64,000 nt of DNA from positions 372,001 through 436,000 of the forward strand of contig MU385749.1 in the NCBI GenBank assembly GCA_022497155.1, in the 5' to 3' direction. This stretch comes from Whalleya microplaca. Taxonomy: Eukaryota > Ascomycota > Sordariomycetes > Xylariales > Xylariaceae. Both the position numbers and the translations under genes were made by a program. Of the stretch, positions 1 to 12,269 are shown one piece after another (position 1 is the first letter of the stretch; each line of letters starts with the position of its first letter). The notes below the pieces were generated by a model. That model saw only the letters and a list, made by a program, of their open reading frames with translations. It searched no databases and was not told where the DNA came from.

Positions 1-3000
1 TGTAGGTATCTGTCTAGTCGTGGGCCTGTTAGGGAGGGTTGAGTGGTAAACCTAGATACCGGAGCATAAGGGTTTTATCGAAAAGGCCGCGAGCAGCGCC
101 TCCCTCGCGATGATAGATGGAAGGAAGATGTTGAAGATAGCCCATGGGCCAACCATAATCTCTTGTTTCGAATCACACGACGGCAAGGTCGTTCGTTATA
201 CTACCAGTGCGTTCAATAACTCAAAAACAGTCATATTGAGATGAAGTTATACTTAGGTCGATTTTATAACTGTTGGTTTTGAAGGTTACGTATTGTATTC
301 ATTGCTTTTAGTTTCTACGTTTATTATATTCGCCATTACGCACAAATTCCTGGTTGTATGCTTTATAGCCATGACGGTTATCACAGCTACGATGCCTTGG
401 CGGAACATCATATATCTCACAGGGTAGGCTATGTTTTCATGTTCGTCTGCTCTAGAATGGAAAAACTTATAACACGATATAGCAGGCAGCACCCGTGGAT
501 GAGAACGGATGTGTACAATCTAGTAGACTCTGTGGAATCACAACTAGGTATGGGGGCCAAAGGGCTTGGAATCTATCAGTAGCCCATTTCACCACTTAGT
601 TTCAGTCAATAATACTAACATAGGTCAGGGAGTTGGAGGGCTGCAGCAGAGAGAAGAGCTATAATTAACCAAACTTCGAGTGCAATGGCACCTAGGCATT
701 ACAGTGTGAGCACTTGCTATGGTCCACGACGGCTGTGATATGTTTATTGCTTGTAATCTAGCCAAGCAACGCTGAAAGACCAGCCTTCAGACTTTTGAGA
801 TACCACAGCTTGGTGAAACTACTGAACAACACTGTTAAGCTATATTCAAATGAGACCCACCAAAAGGATGTAGACATCGGTCACTATGCCCAGCTTACTT
901 CGGGTAGATAAATGGATAGACGGCATCGTCGAGAAGGCAGGGAACAATCTGAAATATCACTTAGTTCTTACCAGCAGATAACCCTTACCCTATACCGCCT
1001 CCCTGCCACGGCCAGCCTACCTACAAATTTACAACTGCAAAACCCAGTTTCTATTGTTGTTTGTTTGCTGTCTTGCCTCCTTGCTTCGCGTGAGCTTACA
1101 AGAGAACCTACGTCGAAGTACCAATGATGGTTTAAGTCGACTCGTTACAATACAAGGAATCTACTCAGGCACCTCACATTACTGATTCCGCTCATCCGCA
1201 TCCCTTTCTTCTAGTATTATTAGCATACGGAATGTGATTTACACCGTGAAGTAATCGCCACCGCTCTACCAAACGCCGAAAGAGTCATGTGTAATGACAA
1301 TTTGTATGGGAGTATTGGTATTGATAGTCGACAAGGATGACCACATCTATGATTAACAATACACGCATGATACCCCGGCGGAAGCTAAAATACAACTGAA
1401 GTCCTTGACTTACTGCTACCGCACAGCTGGGAAATTGAATTGCCTCAATCCTCCCGAACATGAAATCCCAAATTAGTCAGCCCGTGAGTCTTTGCCACAG
1501 CCTCCTTCGTAGCCTGATGACCCATTATTGTCATTTTGAATTATCAAACGTACTCCACAAACCCAGAAGCCCTCGTGAGCATTGACTCAGTCATGGATGC
1601 TTACATCGCCAAAGGCCATCTACCAAAGTCTAGTCCAACTCATAGTTATGGTGAGACTCATCCCAGCCCCCCCTCCCCCCCCCCCCTCCCCCCACCCCTC
1701 GTGATGTCCCACCATCAGCTATGAGTAAGCATCGCGGCGTTTCCCAGAGCTTCAGCACCCTGGTCCCGTTGGAACCGCCAGTCTGGTGGTTACGCGTGTA
1801 ACTGGGTATGAATCATCGACGCCGTGACAGGATGTGTCACGACGGCTACCGTAGATTCCAACCCCTCGCTTTCTCGCTCCTGAGGAGTGGGTATTGCCAC
1901 AGCCGCGCAGGCAGCCAGCCAGCCACGGAGTCAGCCGCGACCAAGCTGTGATATCCTTCGACAGCCGAGACGAACATCTACCTATCTACCTATTCCTGGC
2001 GTTGACGTAGGTGGCCCAGTCACCGCAGTCAGTCAAGAGGAGCTGAAACAATCAGCTACACGTAGCTAGCTAGCTAACTAGGCAAGCCGGGAAGACGCTC
2101 GGACAATTGCTTCGCCGCAGCGCGCGGGAGTCATGTGGTCTCGTGTCATCGCCACCAGCATCACCATCGCGAACACCATAGGTATTCATCCTCGTCTCTT
2201 TTCCGTCGCGCTTTGCCTCTTCACACACTTACACACAAGGCCCTCGCCGCCGCCGCCGCTTTACATATACCACTAGGTACTTTTTGCGAATTTTTAGGGC
2301 GTATGACATCGTTTCGGATTTGGAAGTCCTGAGGGGACGGCTAGGCCGGGCTAGGCCGAGCTAGAGGATGGGCTCATCTCTTTACGTGCGATGATGCTTG
2401 TTGTTCACATGGATTGCTTGCTTTCCCTGCGAGACTGAGTCTGGGGTACTGGATGCGCGCGGCTGGATAGGGGGGGCATGGCGCTAGGTAGTTACGGCAG
2501 TATGCACTTGGCGTTCTTATCTAGAAGTGAGTCTTCGTGATTGTATCTCCTAATGAGAACGACAACGATGGCTTATCGTGACTGGCTTCCTTCTGTTGCT
2601 ATAGGGCTCATCATCGTTGTTGGATATATCCTTACATAAGCTGTCTACCATAAAACTTGAAACTATACTATAAATGAATGAAGACCGCTATCTGTCATGA
2701 TGGCATTATACACATACTTCTTTTGTAGTAGTAAAGGTAGTATTTACAGCCCTTCTTGTTGGTGTTGTATCTGATTATCCTACATGCATACTATTCACAA
2801 GAAATCACTACTGTTGCCTAGTGGTAACTAGCCGATCTGCTCATAGCGCCAGTTGCCCCGGATCTGTATGCACGCGAATACAGGGAATATAGTAACCACT
2901 CATATAACATGTACATACTTGCAGCAGGATGGAGCAAGAGGATGACGGAATGCGGGCAGGGGAAATTCCTATTCGTTGAGTTTGGAGATGTCGGAATGTT

Positions 3001-6000
3001 TTTCCAGAACACCCACATGATGGCGCCGAGCGGCACAAAATCAGGAGGATGGGGAGTGAGGAGGACCGACTACCTAGTTTATCTAGGTATTAAATGATAC
3101 GGGAAGTGGTGGTGACGATGACGGATAAGTCAGATAAGTCACGGGGTTGAGGCATCTGAAAATTCAAACATCCACACAACACATCGCTGCTGACAAGTAG
3201 GCTACCGTGAGACAACCGCCGTGTTCATCTAGATATGCTCTCTTTCTTATCAGGTAAGCAATATGTATAATGTGCGCAGTCACACACGCACTAGTAATAA
3301 GTTCCAACACCAACCTAGCGGTGGTCGTATCAAATGAATTCGGACTCTAAGTAACACCCGAAGAATTGGCAGCGTTGATTGATTGATTGACTGAGTGCGC
3401 GAGGGAACCAGAACTACTACTGGGTGTCCAACCAAGCCTCGAAAGGCCACACACGACTCTACAATCAAAATGTCTTACCAAGCAGAAGCCCCCACAAAAC
3501 CTTGTTGACTTATAGGCAGTGTGTTCGTGATCTAAAATTTGGGTGCTGGATGCTGCGTATAGACGCGCAATTATGCGTCTGTACTAACGGACGCGATGAT
3601 GGCGGTGTTACTGTATTGCCGCCGTTTACTGTTGCGGACCCCACAGCCCAACATGGTGATGGTTCATCCTCAGTACGCAGCGGAAGGGCTGGCGCGGTTT
3701 TGGAGAGTGGTAGGTGGACAAGGCCATACGTACGGTCGGTACTTACCTAGGTCGACAATTTTGAGCGCTTTGTTTTGTGGGGAGATGGCGATGACGATGG
3801 CGTCGGCGGCGGCGAAGCTCGACTTTGAGACATCGTAATAGCCCGTGAAGCGAATTTTCCATGCCAGTGTGTGCCGATATTCCAATTCTAGGTTGGCTGT
3901 TCACCCAGGCCTCCCGAGATCCGAAATCAATTTGGTAGCATGCCCCATCGCGAACGAAGGTTTCACACCTTCATGGCATTAACAAAACATGTCTCGGCCT
4001 TGCCTGCTACGCCACAAAGGTGCGTAAGTAATGTAACTGTCCTACCGGCCGGCAGGTCGGAATTCTAGTAAGAAAAGACATGAACTGTTGACGATCAACC
4101 CCACCATAGGGTCCCCAACTCGGAATCGCGGATTGGGCAGTGCACTCAATATGCCATTACTCATGCTGACGGTTGGCTACACCTTGCCATTGGATGAGGG
4201 CGCAGCGCAGAAGTGCATTGGCGGCCAGGCGCTTCTCTAGTTAAACGATGCGTTGCGCACACACATGGACACATACCTACAACACACCCACACCCTTCAG
4301 CATCACGCGCGGAAGAGAGGAGTTGGAGTTCGCATGGATAGTGGCATCCGGAACCAGGAACCATGTTGCGCCGAAGATTATGGTGAATCCCTGGCCCACA
4401 TGCTTATCTCGGCGACGAGATCGTGATTCAAGGTTTTGCTCCGTTGGCTTCGGGCTGGGTTGGAGATTGCGCTTTCAAGGTTGAACACGAGATGGGGGAT
4501 GCGATCTCCGATTCTTTGTCACTCTCTTTCACGGCATTTTGGGGGAGGCAAAACTGAAAATTGTCCACCTGTTCTAGAACGTAGAAATCCCGAAACTCTG
4601 TACGCTTTCGCCTCGTTCAGTTAAATAACCTAGATTCGTTGTGGCTACGGGAATCTGAAGCCAAACACATAGCGCTGAGCGGGAATGGAATCGTCGGAAC
4701 AAAGCGGAGCACCAATGGACGGACCAGAGTTAGGTGGTTTCTTCAATACATAGTACAAAGCACATAGATGATAGCACGGCGCCTTGGGTGGATGGAGACG
4801 GGGCTGACGCTGATGAAATCCTCCGTGGTCGTAGATTGGTAGAGGCGGCTTGTTGGAGTGACTATCATGAGACAGTGATCTGATTGCCTAGAAATTTTCA
4901 TTTCAGCTGCCCGTACGTATGATGCTGCACGGCTGTTCCGTAACGTGTTTGCGATGACACTTCTGGTGTTAGTCTTGTGAGAACTGATATTATCACGTCG
5001 TTGCAGACAATATTGGCCTTCATTTTTGGTCATACCAGCATCGCCGCCAAGTCATCGTCACGGTTGGTTGGTTTGCACCTATATTGAGGACCTCAGCTCG
5101 AGCTGGGGACCGAGCACGGCTGCATAATGATTCACTGCGTCAGACGTGTCATAGAGCGAGGCACAATCCCATTCCAATTGACTTGGTCCGATCTCGCGCC
5201 TGTTTACAGATTGATGAAGTCGGCGATGCTATTGGAGCCACACGCTTCAGACCAAAATGAGCTGGAGTTGAGTCATCGCGACCTCTGGGTCTGTTGACGG
5301 GTAGCAACGTGCATTTCATTGGCCCACCGTGGAAGGGATATGGGGAGGGCTAAAATCGGTAGGAAGGAGACTTGTTTCGAGATGGCCTGCATCCCTGCTG
5401 ATACACTTGGTCGCGGGCGGTGACCATCCTGCCATCACACCTATCCATCGCCCATCCAATATCAGATGGCCCGCCAGAAGGCTGGCAGGCTGATTTCTCT
5501 CGTTAGCGGTTGTGCACTTTGTGCGAACCTCTGCTGCTGCCTTCGTGTTGATGCTAGATATCGTGAACGCCCGTTGCCAGCGCATGTGTTCATACCTGGC
5601 CTGGAGGATAGGCTGGAGTGCCCAAGACGGGTTACCTTGCATTAAGCATCAATAGAGTGGAAGCTAAGGCATGGGAGCTTCCCGTCATTATCGATAGAAT
5701 CACATGAGCTGTCAAGCATGGGTCCTCCACGAATACCACCGCTTCTTCAACCGACTGGTGGACAGGCCTGGAGTGACCGCTACAGTGAGCGAAGCCACCT
5801 CGTTCAGCTTCTTCTATAGGACTTCATATCTGCGTCGCGATATTTGGAGGCGTGTGATGGTTGCTAAACTCCGAAATCATAAACCCCCGCTTCGGCGTTG
5901 ATGACTACAGAATACAACCGTGTTCATTGGTTGTTCTGTACAACATCTTACTGTGTAAACGGTAGACAATACCTAAATTGTCTCTTGGCATAGCTAGCTC

Positions 6001-8670
6001 TAGCTAATGAAGTTAAGTAGAGTCCTTTTGCTCCATGAAAAACCATGAAAAGTGAAAGAAAGTAGCTTAAGGATAGTCGTAAGGCTGTTGTTGCAATTAA
6101 ATCTTGACCGTCTATTAGAAGTTGCATGGGATGAAGGATTACGAAATATTTGTCCGATTACTATTGGGGGTCGTAAGGCTGTCTGGAGCATAGGACGCTG
6201 TGATATGCATTTGCTTGAGTTGCAAGTAACACTATGAAAGTCCCATCTAAGAGTACTTTTATACATAGTAAGTATTGCTTTGTCGGAGGCAGTGCTTCTG
6301 AAAACACAAGCCTTAAAACAGCCCCCGAACTCGGGTATATTGTATCAAAACATGAAGGGTATACGGGTTATGCCATGCCTTCTCTCATATTTGAACTTTC
6401 AAACGGAATTGGGCTCAAAAAAGTTAGTAAGACAGTAGTAGATGATGACGCTTTTAGTATCGTATTGTCACATTCTTCGTAGGAGTCTATTATGTGACTG
6501 TATTTCCCTGTCAGCAGCTGTCACAGACCATGCAGCTGCCGTGGTGACTGTATGTACTTGTGAGGCAGCGCGTGAGGCTTGAGCTGCGCTGACAAAGAAT
6601 ATGAGGTGGGCTAGTTGATCGGCATATATGCGTACATATTTCGGGCAACGTAGGCTGCCACAAAGGCGGATGCGGATGACTCCTGTCCAAAACAAGTAAC
6701 GAGTGTCTAATAACGGGCGGAGAGAGCTAGGCAAAGTCGTGGCAAACAAGGAATGACATAATTGCTGGTTTGCTATGTATCAAGTTAGCTCCGATTAACG
6801 GATGATGCCAGCCCAGCCTCGATAGAGTATCAAGTGCCTTGCAGAACCTGGGCTGTGTCATCGTAGAAGGAATGTTTGGAAACTTCCATTGCACGCGCTT
6901 GGGACAAAAATAGCAATCAAGCTCAAGGCTACAGCAAATAGTGATAGCTGTAGGGGGTATGACTGTTGAGGCGGAGATGATTTCAGAATTGACAATCATG
7001 TCGCAGTGTGCAACCCTCTCCCGAGGAAAGATTAGAGATGAGAGATGAGTCGGACTAGGAAATGGCGTAGATATTGGGGTTTGGGGAATGGCTCAACACG
7101 GCATTCTCAATACGAAATCTGGCCAGGGCCAATGATCGCGTATCAAAATGAAAGCGTTGAACAATGCGTCCGCCGGAGGATTTGAAAATTTGCCATTTGG
7201 AAGTGTCCAGACCAGATAACAGCCAAACAGAGAGAAAAGGCTCTCTCACAAGTTCCATCCCATGTCGGCTTGGACCAAGCAAATGTCATACTTTTGACGA
7301 AGATGTCGTGTTGCACCAAGGTACATACTTTTGTACAGTCAGTGCTGCCCTTGAGTGGCAAAGATTGCATGCTGTTCGGGACAAACTTTCAGGCTACCTA
7401 GGCTAGGTTGTGTGGTCATGGATGCCTCTATTGGTATAACCCTTTTGGTATCAGTCCTCATATGATTGTATGTAGTATGGTGAGTCGGATAGGGCAATAT
7501 CTTGATTATCTACGAAGAAAAGGTGTGTTCATTTATTAATAAGTCGTAGAGATTAACTATCGTCCTGCCCGCCAGCCTGCTTATTAGGGCTCGAGGGACT
7601 TTTATTATCTGTTGGAGATGACTCTGAAGCAGACTGCTAACCTTGTCTAAAAAAAAGGTGAAGCGGGTGGGGACGTGCAGAAAAGGGAATTAAAGAGGTG
7701 TCCCAGTGAGTTGAGTGACTGAGGTGATGACTCTTCTTTCTCATCTCACACCTCTCTCTCTCTCTCTTTCTCTCTCTTCAATCATTCATCAAGTTTTGCA
7801 GGCGCTTTGGTTACAGTGGCTGTTCAAGGGTGCAACAATCATGGATCTTTGCAGCCCCGCTAAACCGCATCTGAGGCACTGGAGCAACCTAGGCAGGGGT
7901 TAGGAAAGCGCTGTAGCCACCCATCACCTCCTAATAAGTTATGCAGCAGTACGTAGTAGAGGACACAGGCAATGAATGATCCAATGAGGAAGCAGTTCAG
8001 ATTTGGCCACTAATCCCTATTCACTAATTCGACCAGGGTGTCCGACTGCAATTCAGCGAAGGGTATTAGTGCATCCACCGGGGGAGGTGTCTCGAGGCGT
8101 CTTGCCAAACGCCTTAGCCTCATTTCTGAGTGGCTCGTTAGAGCACTGCTCCACCCGGCGTCCAATGACACGTTTCCATTTTCAAAGGTGCCCCCCTTTC
8201 TATAGGGCCCTCGGATGGAGACACGCCCTTGCTCCATTTAACTCCTCTTTCGGCTGGCTCAACTGAAGTGGCAGGACAGCGCTGATTGGCGATGCTCGGA
8301 TTAGAATGCTTGTCACTCACCCATCGATCTCTACCCCCATCCTCCTCCTGTCCCCAGGCGTTGCCGAATTGTGTGCGGTGTTGCATCAGCGTCGTTATTC
8401 AAAACTCGTCTGTACCCCAGGCACTGTCCGTAGTCCCCCCGTTTTCCCTCTCTATCGAACAAAGCCGCCGCAATGTTCGTTTCCAAGATCTAGAGAACCT
8501 CCAGGCGACTTCTCGAAGTCTGCTCGGCTGCCGACTCATCGTCATCGTTGCTCCGTGTATTTTCGTTGAACCTTATCCTTCTCCCAACACGAATATTAGT
8601 CACTCCGAACTACTACAGTTTGCGGTCATCTCTGGTTTTACAGTGGCATTCACTTGCACTCTTACGACCT
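1..8670. other. Gene-poor region, no supported gene
   Basis: Across about 8.7 kb I find only short open frames without recognisable domains, consistent splice structure or coding-like codon use. Visible features are a poly-C/pyrimidine tract near 1665-1700, a CT dinucleotide tract near 7750-7785, and one exon-like segment on the minus strand near 3736-3889, listed separately. Small lineage-specific genes or non-coding RNAs cannot be excluded by eye. Confidence 0.6.
3736..3889 (-). pseudogene. Isolated exon-like segment, possible gene relic
   Basis: On the minus strand a stretch is bounded by an acceptor-like CCTAG and a donor-like G|GTAAGT. In one frame it has a run of codons ending almost entirely in C (Ala, Asp, Ile, Val repeatedly), which resembles coding sequence; it reads FAAADAIVIAI followed by SPQNKALKIVDL. 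No convincing flanking exons could be joined. A second frame gives a 28-residue Ser/Pro-rich peptide from an ATG to a stop directly before the GTAAGT. I do not recognise the protein. It could be a relic, an exon of a gene I failed to assemble, or chance. Confidence 0.2.
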
Positions 8671-10134
8671 GACCTAGAGTAGAGGATACCTCATCTCGAG
8701 AGACACCTCATCAATAGTTATTCAAATGACAACCAACTGTCCTTCAACTCCCCTTATTACTCTTATTATTATTACTCTCTCTTTCTAGACAGTACATACA
8801 TACATACTTGCGTACACATACCCGCCACACCGCATTACTCATTACTCATTACTCGTTACATACTCAATACTCAAAGAGATCGCTGTTTGCGTCTCTATCG
8901 TTATTAATTGTACTCTATTTTTATTACTGCCAACATACATTATTGAAGAAGAAAAAAACTCTCCCCTCACCCCTTTCTTTGTTAGTTATTACTCGCCACT
9001 CCATTTCTAGGCTCCCGTCCCGTGTGTGACGGTCCTCCAGAATTCCTTGTGACGCGCCAGTTGGAGTCACTTGGTCTGTCCCCTCAACCCAGATTTCGTA
9101 CATACGTACTATAGTCTAGGCCACCCCTAGCAACCTAGCCACTTAGCCACCTGGGGGCCCCTCCTTCAAGGTTCAGCGCACCAAAAACCCAGCAAAGACC
9201 ACCTGTACAAACAGCAGTTTAGCGGTAATGATCGGACTGGCCTTCGCCACTTTAGCAAGGAAAAGAGTCATCGCATAGGTACCCAAAGGCCACTTGTTGC
9301 GCTACACAACACCCTGCACACACCACCCTGCACACACCACCCTGCACACACCACCCTGCCTCTCCCGCCTTCGGTTTGACCCCTAGCATCTCACCACGCG
9401 ACTCATCGACCCAAGTCTCGTCTCCGCCTATACTTGTCACCTATTTGCCTCGTACCTTTTTTTTCAAGTCTTTTTAAAAAAGGCCCTCCTGTCGCCCACC
9501 TGCCGCCCATCTTTAATTGCCAGCCGCGCATATCATATGTCTTCATCGGTAGAAAGTGGTTGCAGCCTGTACCTTGCATAACTAATTCAACATTCCTCCG
9601 ACGCTTGCTGCTTATCTCCTCCCCTAACCTGAACCTGGAACCCGCCGACTCTCCGATCTCGACTAACACATACACACTTACACACTTACACGCCTTCGAC
9701 ACCTCACCTCTTCTGATATTCGACGACAACAACTGCCCTACCTTTTTTACCTCGTCATACCTATGGTAAGGTAGTAGCCAGTTCGATGCGAATCTAACTG
9801 CGCAACTGCCGCCACCCTCCCCTTTTGTTTCCCTGTTTGAAACAAAACGACCACACAATGCTGCTTGCGATACCAATCTCTACTCCAGTCGTCCGTCCCG
9901 CTCTGTCTTCCGGTCTGATCTTTTGTGAAACCCTGGCTCAAGGCGCCTCTGTCTAGAAGCCACTTCCTTTCTCGATCTCCAGCAGCTTTGCAATAGCCCG
10001 TATGCTATTGTAAAGCTTCTCCTTCGACAAGGTTTCACCGTCTATCCAAGACGTTACGATCTATTCGGTTGACTGTACGTGACGGGCGACTGGAGGTCAG
10101 TTTCTAAGAGACTTTACCTCTACACGCCTTCAAG
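8671..10134 (+). promoter_or_regulatory. Pyrimidine-rich upstream region of the cyclin gene
   Basis: This stretch is strongly biased to C and T on the plus strand, with repeats such as cattactcattactc near 8835 and many short CT/TA runs, as is usual for fungal promoters and long 5' leaders. A 14-bp direct repeat lies at 9312-9359. No ORF here looks coding. It directly precedes the Pcl-type cyclin start at 10135, so it probably contains that gene's promoter and 5' UTR; the transcription start cannot be placed from sequence alone. Confidence 0.5.
9312..9359. repeat. 14-bp tandem repeat, about 3.4 copies
   Basis: The unit ccctgcacacacca is repeated perfectly three times (9312-9325, 9326-9339, 9340-9353) followed by a partial copy. 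It lies about 0.8 kb upstream of the cyclin start codon, inside the pyrimidine-rich leader or promoter region. Confidence 0.9.
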
Positions 10135-12269
10135 ATGATGTGCAGCGATAATGGTTCGCTGGACTTCATCAAATCCTCTCCCAATGGCCCCTACAATTCC
10201 TCTTTAGCATCATCCGCCTCATCATCCGCCGCCTCGGTGTGGTCTGATTCCTCACAATCTTCCGACGACACCGCACTTTCCGCCGCCTGCTCAGAGTCAT
10301 CGGAGCAATGCGATTCTTACTCATACTCTCACCCCCGGCGACCAATTACCTCGCAATCGATTTGCAGTCAGACGGTGCCACAAACTACCTGGCTAGGGCA
10401 ACAAACTGAGGTTCCACGAGAACTTCGGCAGAATCCGCGACGCACCAGTAGTAGTACGACCGCGCGGACTGGATGTCCTCCTACCTTGGTTCGCCAAAGC
10501 GATCGCAAAGTGAACTTTGTCGACGGCCTCGTTGGTAAGCTTTAACGATATCCTATAACCCCCCATGCTCGAGCTCAACCCTCCTAGATTCGTCAACCCA
10601 AATAGTCGAAGCGATTTGGCCATTATCCTCGGTCTTCCATCGACAAGAGCTAGGTAGTAAGGCTGTGTTACCATTGCGCACGTTTATTCAAGAGACGTTG
10701 CGCCGGTCACGCACCAGCTATTCCACCCTGCAAGTCGCCCTGTATTATCTCATACTAATCAAGCCGCACGTGCCTAAACATGATTTTACGATGGAGCAGC
10801 CCGACGAAATTCATGCGAATCGCGTCCTCCAATGTGGTCGCCGGATGTTTTTAGCAGCACTGATCCTTGCGTCGAAGTATCTCCAAGATCGGAACTACTC
10901 GGCGCGGGCTTGGAGCAAAATCTCCGGTCTTGCAACACAAGAAATCAACCAAAATGAAATGGCGTTTCTTGTTGCTGTCAATTGGAAGCTTCATATCACA
11001 GACGATGTATTTAAGCGATGGACTGAAATCGTTCTTAAGTATACTCCATCACAGCCTCCGTCATCGCCCGGATCAATTCCAGTCTTCGAACAGCAAAATC
11101 AGGACTGGAAAAACCTGATCCTCATGCTTCACCCTGAACTAGATAACATAGAGGATCTAATCCCCTTGAGTCCATCAGGTAAGATACAGGACGCATTACC
11201 TGCTTCCCCTGGCTCAGTCCACTCGAGTAATTCCGATGGATCGAGTGACGGGTCCAGCTATATCACCAATGATCCGTCCACCCCCAAGTCTTACAATATT
11301 CCCTTCATTATGGAGCCTGCACCGGCCACTGTATATACTCCAGGTCGTCTAGCTCCTGCTCTAGGTCTTCTCCCAACCCCACGACTCACACCGCAATCCA
11401 CTGGATTCAGTACTCCTGCCGTGAGTGCTGCTTCCTGCCTTCTTAGCAGTAAGGGCTCTATGGGTTTTGCGATGGCTCAGGCAGCACATGTGTCCGCGTC
11501 TCAAAATTTTGATAGATGGCCTGGTTCAACTAGTTCATCTCCCCAGAACCACTCGTTGACTCGTCGTTCTTCGCTGGCAACTTCTATTTCGACAGCATCT
11601 TCACCGGAATCGATGATCTCTGATTCGTCACGTACATCACGCTCGTCCTCAATCTCGTCAGCCTCGTCGTTGGTTAGCGCGCCGTCCACCAAATTGGATG
11701 TTCAGGCGCGATGCCGATACGCGAAGCTGTGCAGTGAGAGGTATAGCATGAGACCGTCAATTGCTTCGGTACCCGAAGATTACGAAGAAAGTTGCCTCAC
11801 AGCCTCCCCTGAATCCTACACCGGCCCGGTGGGTAAGGATCTGGTACAAATGTCATTGGAAACACCATTGGCACGAGGATGTGAACTGGACGATGCGGCC
11901 GACGCGGCCCGCGCCTTGCAAGAACTCCACAGCTACCATCATCGTACGAATACTCAATCTCGTTCGACGACTAGGCTGAGCGCAAAGCGCAGCCGACCTT
12001 TGTCAATCGATAATTCCCTCCAGGAGAACGTTCGTGAGATGCTTAGTGGGCAATACTACAGTCAAGCTGAGAAAAAGTGGCCAGACTCGATGATTCGCAG
12101 TCGCACATCTGTCGATGCGGGCAGTCAACAAACACCGGTTCAAGCCTCTACTGGAGGAAGGAAGCGAGTTTGCTGCTCGTCTGATGCTCGGCCATATGTC
12201 ATTCCTGCAGCGCACCCTGCTATGGGCGGTCTAGGTGGACCGGGCATGTGGGAAGGGATTCTAAACTAG
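10135..12269 (+). CDS. Pho85-type (Pcl) cyclin
   Basis: Predicted as two exons, 10135-10534 and 10588-12269 (53-nt intron GTAAGC...CTAG, phase 1), giving 693 aa. The N-terminal 133 residues are Ser-rich and disordered. The cyclin box starts at about residue 134 (TQIVEAIWPL, then LPLRTFIQETLRRS, VALYYL) and contains the helix with FLAALILASKYLQD and the KISGL and WKLHI segments typical of Pcl1/2/9-like cyclins. The remaining roughly 430 residues are Ser/Pro-rich, with many SP/TP sites. In the family these cyclins activate the Pho85/Cdk5-type kinase in G1, polarity and nutrient control. The start was chosen because the first ATG of a tandem ATGATG begins the open frame. The exact subclass is not certain. 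Confidence 0.88.

Noticed and set aside
8286..8672. 128-codon plus-strand open frame
   Set aside because: Composition-driven Ser/Pro/Cys content, no domain, and no coding-like third-position bias.
8820..8880. CRISPR-like short repeats (cattactcattactc)
   Set aside because: Simple microsatellite in a fungal nuclear promoter region; no spacers or repeat palindromes, and CRISPR arrays are not expected in fungi.
9403..9876. 157-codon minus-strand open frame
   Set aside because: It lies in the purine-skewed strand of the cyclin leader/promoter and has no domain, no splice context and composition-driven Arg/Gly content.
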